Source of the DNA: Posidoniimonas corsicana
Lineage (GTDB): Bacteria > Planctomycetota > Planctomycetia > Pirellulales > Lacipirellulaceae
Assembly (NCBI RefSeq): GCF_007859765.1
Contig: NZ_SIHJ01000006.1
Location: 20,985-84,984 of the forward strand
Reading direction: 5' to 3'
Length of the DNA: 64,000 bases
Shown: positions 59,184 to 64,000 of the stretch, in pieces
Numbering within the stretch: position 1 is the stretch's first letter
Layout: each line of letters begins with the position of its first letter
Translations under genes and position numbers: made by a program
The notes under the pieces: generated by a model
What the model was told of the DNA's origin: nothing
Database searches by the model: none
What the model saw: the letters and a program-made list of their open reading frames with translations, nothing else

Positions 59184-60511
59184 AGCCGCTGCTCTCCCAA
59201 GTTGAACGCGCCGCTCTTTACCTCAGCCCAATCGCCCTGCTCGCCGCCGTGGCCGGCTTCGCCGGCGGAGCGACGGCGGTTGGTCAGTGGGCGGCCGCGG
59301 CCGCCTGCTTCGCGCTGGCGGTGGGGATCGGTTCGGTCGAGTCGCTCCGCACGTTCCGCTTCACCGCCTGGCTGGCGGCCGCGGTCGCGTTGGCGCTGGT
59401 CTACCCGCCCGCGTTCCAGCCCTTCGAGCCCGGCTCCGACGCGTACAAGGTGATGCTGCTGGTGCTGATCCAGGCGGTTATGTTTGGCATGGGAACGCAG
59501 ATCTCGCTGTCCGACTTCGCCGGCGTCGCGCGGCAGCCGTGGCCGGTGGCCGTTGGCCTGGTGTGCCAGTTCTCCATCATGCCGCTGGTCGGCTTCGCGC
59601 TGGCACGGGTGTTCCGCCTGCCGCCGGAGATCGGCGCCGGTATGGTGCTGATCGGCGCGTGCTCCAGCGGGTTGTCGTCCAACGTGATGGCCTACCTCGC
59701 CCGGGCGAACCTCGCGTTGTCCATCACCATGACCGCCGTAGCCACGATGCTTGCGCCGATCATGACGCCGATGTGGATCCGCCTGCTGGCCGGCGACGCC
59801 GTCGGCGACAACGCCGGCAGCGGCAGCTTCCTAGGCATGATGTCGACCATCATCAAGATCGTCATCGTGCCAATCGGCGCCGCGCTGATCCACGACTACC
59901 TCCGCTCGGCCCGCGGCTCCGGCAAGGCGATTGTCTACACGGCCGCCGCGGCTGGCGGCGCCGGTGTGCTCTTCGCCTCGCTAGGCGGCTGGGCCTGGAT
60001 TGCAGCGCAAACCAGCGAGGCCGGCGTCGTCTGGGCGCAGCTTGTGTTGTTCCTCCTGGGCGGCGTGACGTTCGGCGTCCTCTACCACCACGCGGCCGGG
60101 CTGTTTGGCTGGCTCGACAACGCCATGCCGGCCGTGTCGATGATCGGCATCTGCTATGTCACCGGCATGACTTCCGCCGCCGGGCGGGACAACCTGATGG
60201 TCGTCGGATTGTCGCTGTGCGTGGCGGCGGCGCTGCACAACCTGCTAGGCTACGTGCTGGGCTACTGGCTGAGCCGCGCCCTGGGGCTCGACCGCTCGTC
60301 GGCCCGCACCGTGGCGTTCGAGGTTGGATTGCAGAACGGCGGCGTCGCAACCGGGCTGGCCGCGTCGATGGGCAAGCTCGGCACGCTCGGCCTGCCGGCC
60401 GCGTTCTTTATCGCGTGGATGAACGTCTCCGGGTCGCTGCTGGCCAACTACTGGCGCCGCCGGCCCGTGCTGGATGAATCCCAACCAGAATCAATCGAAC
60501 AAGCTGCGTAA
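59180..60511 (+). CDS. Bile-acid:sodium-symporter (BASS) family membrane transporter
   Basis: The protein has about 443 residues from a TTG start that overlaps the preceding TGA (TTGA) and follows CGGAG by 8 nt. About ten hydrophobic helices are visible. Family features are GMGTQISLSDFAGVARQPWPV, GMVLIGACSSGLSSNVMAYL, LARANLALSITMTAVATMLAPIMTP and VAFEVGLQNGGVATGLA. BASS proteins import or export organic anions with sodium (bile acids, pyruvate, glucosinolates, pantoate). In this operon it most likely moves a carboxylate related to the RLP/kinase pathway, for example apionate or a pathway by-product. The ligand is unproven. Confidence 0.92.
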   Translation: MKPLLSQVERAALYLSPIALLAAVAGFAGGATAVGQWAAAAACFALAVGIGSVESLRTFRFTAWLAAAVALALVYPPAFQPFEPGSDAYKVMLLVLIQAVMFGMGTQISLSDFAGVARQPWPVAVGLVCQFSIMPLVGFALARVFRLPPEIGAGMVLIGACSSGLSSNVMAYLARANLALSITMTAVATMLAPIMTPMWIRLLAGDAVGDNAGSGSFLGMMSTIIKIVIVPIGAALIHDYLRSARGSGKAIVYTAAAAGGAGVLFASLGGWAWIAAQTSEAGVVWAQLVLFLLGGVTFGVLYHHAAGLFGWLDNAMPAVSMIGICYVTGMTSAAGRDNLMVVGLSLCVAAALHNLLGYVLGYWLSRALGLDRSSARTVAFEVGLQNGGVATGLAASMGKLGTLGLPAAFFIAWMNVSGSLLANYWRRRPVLDESQPESIEQAA

Positions 60512-60527
60512 AAGGCGGCCATCACTT

Positions 60528-60604
60528 ACCACCAAGACACCAGGACACGAAGTCGACGATCGAGAACGGAACTTCTTGCTCTGTGCCCCCGTGCCTTTGT
60601 GGTT
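60528..60604. repeat. Imperfect inverted repeat between the BASS and beta-helix genes
   Basis: A left arm of about 25 nt (60528-60552, ACCACCAAGACACC...) is imperfectly complementary to a right arm (60580-60604, ...GTGCCTTTGTGGTT). The arms are low-complexity and much less GC-rich than the genes. It resembles an extragenic hairpin element or a decayed miniature mobile element and may also act as a terminator. Confidence 0.5.
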
Positions 60605-60628
60605 CATCCTCCCAACGCTCAACCAAAC

Positions 60629-63600
60629 ATGCGTTCAAAAACACTACTGGGACCACTCCTCCTTGCCTTGCTCGTCGCAAGCAACGTCTGTGCTCAGTCG
60701 TGGCCCGTGGCGCGCGGGGCGGGCGGCAGGCTCGACTACCAGCGCAACGAGCACGGCGACCGCGTCCCTGACTTCTCGAGCTGCGGTTACCAGGGCGGCG
60801 ACCATCCACTGCCGAACGCCGAGGCGGCGCTATTGGTCCGCCCCAGCGGCGGCGACGACACCGCTCAATTGCAGGCCGCGATCGACCGCGTCGCCCACCT
60901 ACCAGTCGAGGAAGCGGGCGCCCCGCGCGCGGTCTGTCTGGCGGCGGGCGAGTTCAGGGTGTCCGGGTCGCTCCGAGTGCGTGACTCGGGAGTCGTGCTC
61001 CGCGGCGCCGGCGCCGACGCGACGACGATCATCGCCACCGGAACGGGCCGCCGGCCGCTGATCCGCATCGAGCCGACCGACGCGCCCAAGCCCAAACTCA
61101 CCAACGAAACCCCCATTTCCGCCGACCGCGTGCCGGTCGGCGCCGCGCGGCTGCCGCTGGCCGTGGGGCACGGCTTCCAAGCCGGCGACCGCATCCTCAT
61201 TACCCGCCCCTCGACCGACGAGTGGATCGCCCACCTCGGCGCGAAGGTGTTCGGCGTCGGCTGGCGGGCCGGGCGGTGCGACATCCGCTGGGAACGCGTC
61301 GTCACCGCGGCCGACGACGACGGCGTCGATCTCGACGCCCCCCTCACCACCGCCATCGAGTCCCGCTTCGGCGGCGGCACGGTCGCCCGGTACGAGGCCC
61401 CCGGCAGGCTGGAGAACGTCGGCGTCGAGCACCTCACGCTCCGCTCCGAGCTCGACGACTCCAACCCGCACGACGAGGCCCACAGCTGGCACGGCGTCGT
61501 GGCGAACCAGGTCCGCGACGCCTGGGTCCGCGGCGTGCGGTTCCAGCACTTCGCCGGCGGCGCGGTGCTGCTGCTCGAAGGCGCCAGCCGCGTCACGGTC
61601 GAGGACTGCCTGGTGCTCGAGCCGGTGTCCGAGCTCGCCGGCTACCGCCGGCAGAGCTTCTTTACTCAGGGCGGGCAGTGCCTGTTCCTGCGGTGCTACA
61701 GCGAGCGCGCCCTGCACGACTTCGCCCTCGGCCACTGCGCCCCAGGGCCCAACGCGTTCGTGAACTGCTACGCCGAGCGCTCGTTGGGCGACAGCGGCCC
61801 TCTCGAGTCCTGGGCGTCCGGCGTGCTGTTCGACAACGTCCGCATCGACGGCGGCGAGCTCTGCTTCGTGAACCGCTGGCTCCACCCGCCCGGCGCCGGC
61901 TGGTCCGCCGCCAACTGCCTGGCGTGGAACTGCCAGGCCGGCGTGATCCGCGCGTTTAATCCTCCCTCCGCTCAGAACTGGGTGGTCTGCTTCTGGGCCA
62001 AGCCGATCGGCGACGCGCACATCACCGGCGACGGCGACTTCGCCCGCCCCATCAGCCTGTTCCAGCAGCAGCTCGCCGACCGGCTCGGCACGCAACCCGC
62101 CGAGCGCATCGGCCCGCTGCTGCTCGACCCAATCGCGTCGACCAACCCCACACTCAAGCAGGCCAAGCGGTTCGTGGCCGAGTCCGACGAGCCCGGCCCC
62201 ACGCTCCGCGGGCTGATCGAGCGCCGCCTCGCCGAGCAGACCGCCGCGTGGACGCCGCCGCAGAACGTCCCCATCGGCGGCGAGCCCGACCCCGACTCCG
62301 CTCCCGACCAGCCAACGCAGCCGCCGCGCCCCATCACGCTCGCCAACGGCTGGCTCACGGTCGACGGCCGCGTGCTGACCGGCGGGCACGTGAACCCCAC
62401 CTGGTGGCGGGGCACGATCCGGCCCGCCGACGCGCCGCAGTTCGGCCCCTCGATCTCCCGCTGGGCGCCCGGCCGGTACGGCGTCGGGCTGACCGACGAG
62501 TTGCAACCCACCATCGACCGCCTGGCCGCGCTCAACACCGCCGCGTACGACCACCACTACGGGCTGTGGTACGACCGCCGCCGCGACGACCACCTCTTGG
62601 TCCGCCGGCCCAGCGGCGTGAACGCGGCCCCGCCCTTCTTCGAGCAGCCCTTCGCCCGCAGCGGCCAGGGTTCGGCGTGGGACGGCCTCACCCGGTACGA
62701 CCTCACCAAGTTCAACGCGTGGTACTGGCGGCGGATCACCGACTTCGCCGGCCTGTGCGACCAGCGCGGCATGGCGTTCTTCCACCAGCACTACTTCCAG
62801 CACAACATCCTCGAGGCCGGCGCCCACTGGGCCGACTCCCCCTGGCGGCCGGTGAACAACGTCAACCAGGTCGACCTGCCGGAGCCGCCCCCCTACATCG
62901 GCGACAAGCGGATCTTCCTCGCCCACAAGTTCTACGATGTCTCCAACCGTCACCTGGCCGAGCTGCAGGCCAACTACGTCCGCCACTGCCTGTCGGCCAC
63001 CAAGGCCAACCCAAACGTCATCCACTCGATCAGCGCCGAGTACACCGGGCCGCTCGAGTTCACCCAGGCGTGGCTCGGCACGATCCGCGACTGGCAGGCC
63101 GCCGAGCAGGCCGACCCGCTCGTGGCGCTGGCCTGCACCAAGGCCGAACAGGACGAGCTGCTCTCCGACCCGGCTCTGCTCGACTTGATCGACCTGATCG
63201 ACATCCGCTACTGGTGCTACGCCCGAAATGGCGAGCTGTACGCGCCGCTGGGCGGGGCCAGCCTGTCGCCGCGGCAGCAGCTCCGCCGCTCGCGGCAGCT
63301 GTCGGCCGACTTCCGCTCCATCGCCCGCTCCGTCCGCGAGTACCGCCTCCGCTACCCACAGAAGGCCGTGGCCTACTTCGCCGAGATGTACTGCAAGAGC
63401 CCCCGCGAGGGCTGGGCCGTGCTGATGGGCGGCGGCTCGCTGGCCGCCGTGCCGCCGCTGCCCGAGCCGCTCGCCCGCGCGCTGGTCGACATGGCGCCCG
63501 AGCCCGTCGACGAGGGCGCCGCCGCGCTCACGCTCAGCTCGCCCACCGGCGGGCGGCTGGTCTACCTGCTTGACAACGACCGGCCCGCCAAGCTCGACCT

Positions 63601-63727
63601 GCCGGCCGCCAGCCGCCTGGCCTGGATCGACCCGCGCACCGGCCGCGTCACCGCCGAGGAGTCCCACCCCGCCGGCGCCGCCGAGCTGACGCCCCAGGCG
63701 CCGGTCCTCTGGATCCAGCCCGAGTAG
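60629..63727 (+). CDS. Parallel beta-helix plus C-terminal barrel-like carbohydrate-active protein, family unassigned
   Basis: The protein has about 1032 residues from the ATG starting the signal peptide (MRSKTLLGPLLLALLVASNVCAQ); a GTG at 60599 is less likely. Residues about 25-490 form a right-handed beta-helix of the pectin-lyase fold (DDTAQLQAAIDRVA, VVLRGAGADATTIIATGTG, VRGVRFQHFAGGAVLLLEGA, VTVEDCLVL, FVNCYAERSLGDSGPLESWA). Residues about 570-960 look like a TIM-barrel hydrolase (LTVDGRVLTGGHVNPTWWRG, TAAYDHHYGLWYDRRRDDH, GMAFFHQHYFQHNILEAGAHW, SISAEYTGPLEFTQAW), ending in a small beta domain. Similar architectures carry the name DUF6298, tentatively. The histidine- and acid-rich barrel suggests catalysis on a pectic glycan, possibly an RG-II linkage. 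Confidence 0.75.
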   Translation: MRSKTLLGPLLLALLVASNVCAQSWPVARGAGGRLDYQRNEHGDRVPDFSSCGYQGGDHPLPNAEAALLVRPSGGDDTAQLQAAIDRVAHLPVEEAGAPRAVCLAAGEFRVSGSLRVRDSGVVLRGAGADATTIIATGTGRRPLIRIEPTDAPKPKLTNETPISADRVPVGAARLPLAVGHGFQAGDRILITRPSTDEWIAHLGAKVFGVGWRAGRCDIRWERVVTAADDDGVDLDAPLTTAIESRFGGGTVARYEAPGRLENVGVEHLTLRSELDDSNPHDEAHSWHGVVANQVRDAWVRGVRFQHFAGGAVLLLEGASRVTVEDCLVLEPVSELAGYRRQSFFTQGGQCLFLRCYSERALHDFALGHCAPGPNAFVNCYAERSLGDSGPLESWASGVLFDNVRIDGGELCFVNRWLHPPGAGWSAANCLAWNCQAGVIRAFNPPSAQNWVVCFWAKPIGDAHITGDGDFARPISLFQQQLADRLGTQPAERIGPLLLDPIASTNPTLKQAKRFVAESDEPGPTLRGLIERRLAEQTAAWTPPQNVPIGGEPDPDSAPDQPTQPPRPITLANGWLTVDGRVLTGGHVNPTWWRGTIRPADAPQFGPSISRWAPGRYGVGLTDELQPTIDRLAALNTAAYDHHYGLWYDRRRDDHLLVRRPSGVNAAPPFFEQPFARSGQGSAWDGLTRYDLTKFNAWYWRRITDFAGLCDQRGMAFFHQHYFQHNILEAGAHWADSPWRPVNNVNQVDLPEPPPYIGDKRIFLAHKFYDVSNRHLAELQANYVRHCLSATKANPNVIHSISAEYTGPLEFTQAWLGTIRDWQAAEQADPLVALACTKAEQDELLSDPALLDLIDLIDIRYWCYARNGELYAPLGGASLSPRQQLRRSRQLSADFRSIARSVREYRLRYPQKAVAYFAEMYCKSPREGWAVLMGGGSLAAVPPLPEPLARALVDMAPEPVDEGAAALTLSSPTGGRLVYLLDNDRPAKLDLPAASRLAWIDPRTGRVTAEESHPAGAAELTPQAPVLWIQPE

Positions 63728-63770
63728 CCCACCAACCGCGCAACAAGGCGTCGCCCTCCGCCGGCCGTGG

Positions 63771-63820
63771 GTTCTGTCCGCTTCTCAATTGTCCAAAAAC
63801 ACGAGCGAAGCGGACAAAAC
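63771..63820. repeat. Inverted repeat after the beta-helix gene
   Basis: Fourteen-nt arms (GTTCTGTCCGCTTC at 63771-63784 and GAAGCGGACAAAAC at 63807-63820) match at 13 of 14 positions, with a 22-nt loop. It could terminate the beta-helix transcript or mark the boundary of the element that follows. Confidence 0.5.
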
Positions 63821-63885
63821 TAGCTCTGTAGAAATCTTATCGTTGCTAGCTAAACTGTAGGTAGTGTTGTTTCCGTACGGTGTGG

Positions 63886-64000
63886 GTGCGAACGACGAAG
63901 TCTCCCATCGCGTTGCTGCTTGCCGCCCACGAGCTGGGTCGTCGGACGGTGCGTCGTTACTGGCATCACCGTGCCCCGAAGAAGTTCACGCTCCCTCAGC
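63886..64000 (+). mobile_element. Start of a probable transposase gene, cut by the window edge
   Basis: From GTG at 63886 (alternative GTG at 63880) an open frame of 38 codons runs off the window. Its end, HHRAPKKFTLPQ, resembles the N-terminal sPKKFTqPQ segment of a DDE transposase family common in planctomycetes and allied bacteria. An upstream in-frame stop lies at 63862. Only the N-terminus is visible, so intactness cannot be judged. Confidence 0.4.

Noticed and set aside
57137..59200. Minus-strand frame of about 687 codons opposite the DUF1537 and racemase-like genes.
   Set aside because: Antisense to two well-supported genes and dominated by Arg/Gly/Ala-rich sequence.
60899..63667. Very long open frame (about 920 codons) on the minus strand opposite the beta-helix gene.
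   Set aside because: High-GC shadow frame: low-complexity Gly/Val/Arg/Ala-rich protein without domains, while the plus strand has a signal peptide and coherent folds.

Overview
The window is high-GC, densely coded DNA from a planctomycete, most likely of the Pirellulales/Lacipirellulaceae type. The support is gene content rather than a database hit: two DUF1559 prepilin-like proteins with an N-terminal pilin-type segment, a PSCyt1-DUF1549-DUF1553 protein next to a DUF1501 protein, PEP-CTERM tails, a dockerin-like tail on an autotransporter-type beta-strand protein, and DUF3826. No tRNA, rRNA, CRISPR array or phage gene was recognised. The right edge enters what looks like an insertion-sequence transposase.

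Region 1 (1-8.5 kb, minus strand) is an overlapping operon encoding GH106, a GH43-like propeller, GH95 and a truncated GH2. Region 2 (8.6-26.8 kb, plus strand) encodes GH2, a multidomain PL1 pectate lyase, a PEP-CTERM protein, a large beta-strand-repeat/dockerin/PEP-CTERM protein, then DUF3826, a second PL1, an (alpha/alpha)6 glycosidase, a second GH95 and GH127. Region 3 (26.8-40.9 kb, minus strand) encodes, in transcription order, a sialidase-fold propeller, a DapA/Neu5Ac-lyase-type aldolase, DUF1559, PSCyt1-DUF1549-DUF1553, DUF1501, an orphan sugar-binding protein, an esterase and GH78. Region 4 (41.2-43.1 kb) holds a GntR and an AraC regulator. Region 5 (43.3-63.7 kb, plus strand) encodes DUF1559, a GH43-GH29 fusion, then a tight catabolic operon: FucI-type isomerase, split transketolase, FGGY kinase, ribose-type ABC importer with DUF2291, RuBisCO-like protein, DUF1537 kinase, Asp/Glu-racemase-superfamily enzyme and BASS-type transporter. 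A beta-helix/TIM-barrel-like protein ends the region.

Taken together the set looks like a pectin locus aimed at a complex, rhamnose-, fucose/L-galactose- and arabinofuranose-decorated pectin, with rhamnogalacturonan II as the best single candidate. Two pectate lyases would cut the galacturonan backbone. GH106 and GH78 (rhamnose), two GH95 and one GH29 (fucose/L-galactose), GH127 (beta-L-arabinofuranose) and GH2 (galactose or related) would trim side chains. The catabolic operon resembles, by family composition, the published D-apiose pathways: isomerase, FGGY kinase and split transketolase match the non-oxidative branch, and the RuBisCO-like protein plus DUF1537 kinase match the end of the oxidative 3-oxo-isoapionate branch. 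Apiose is a signature sugar of RG-II, so saccharification and catabolism point to the same polymer. This link is inference; no substrate can be read from the sequence. Not seen here are a SusC/SusD pair, a GH140-type apiosidase, apiose dehydrogenase, apionolactonase and apionate oxidoisomerase.
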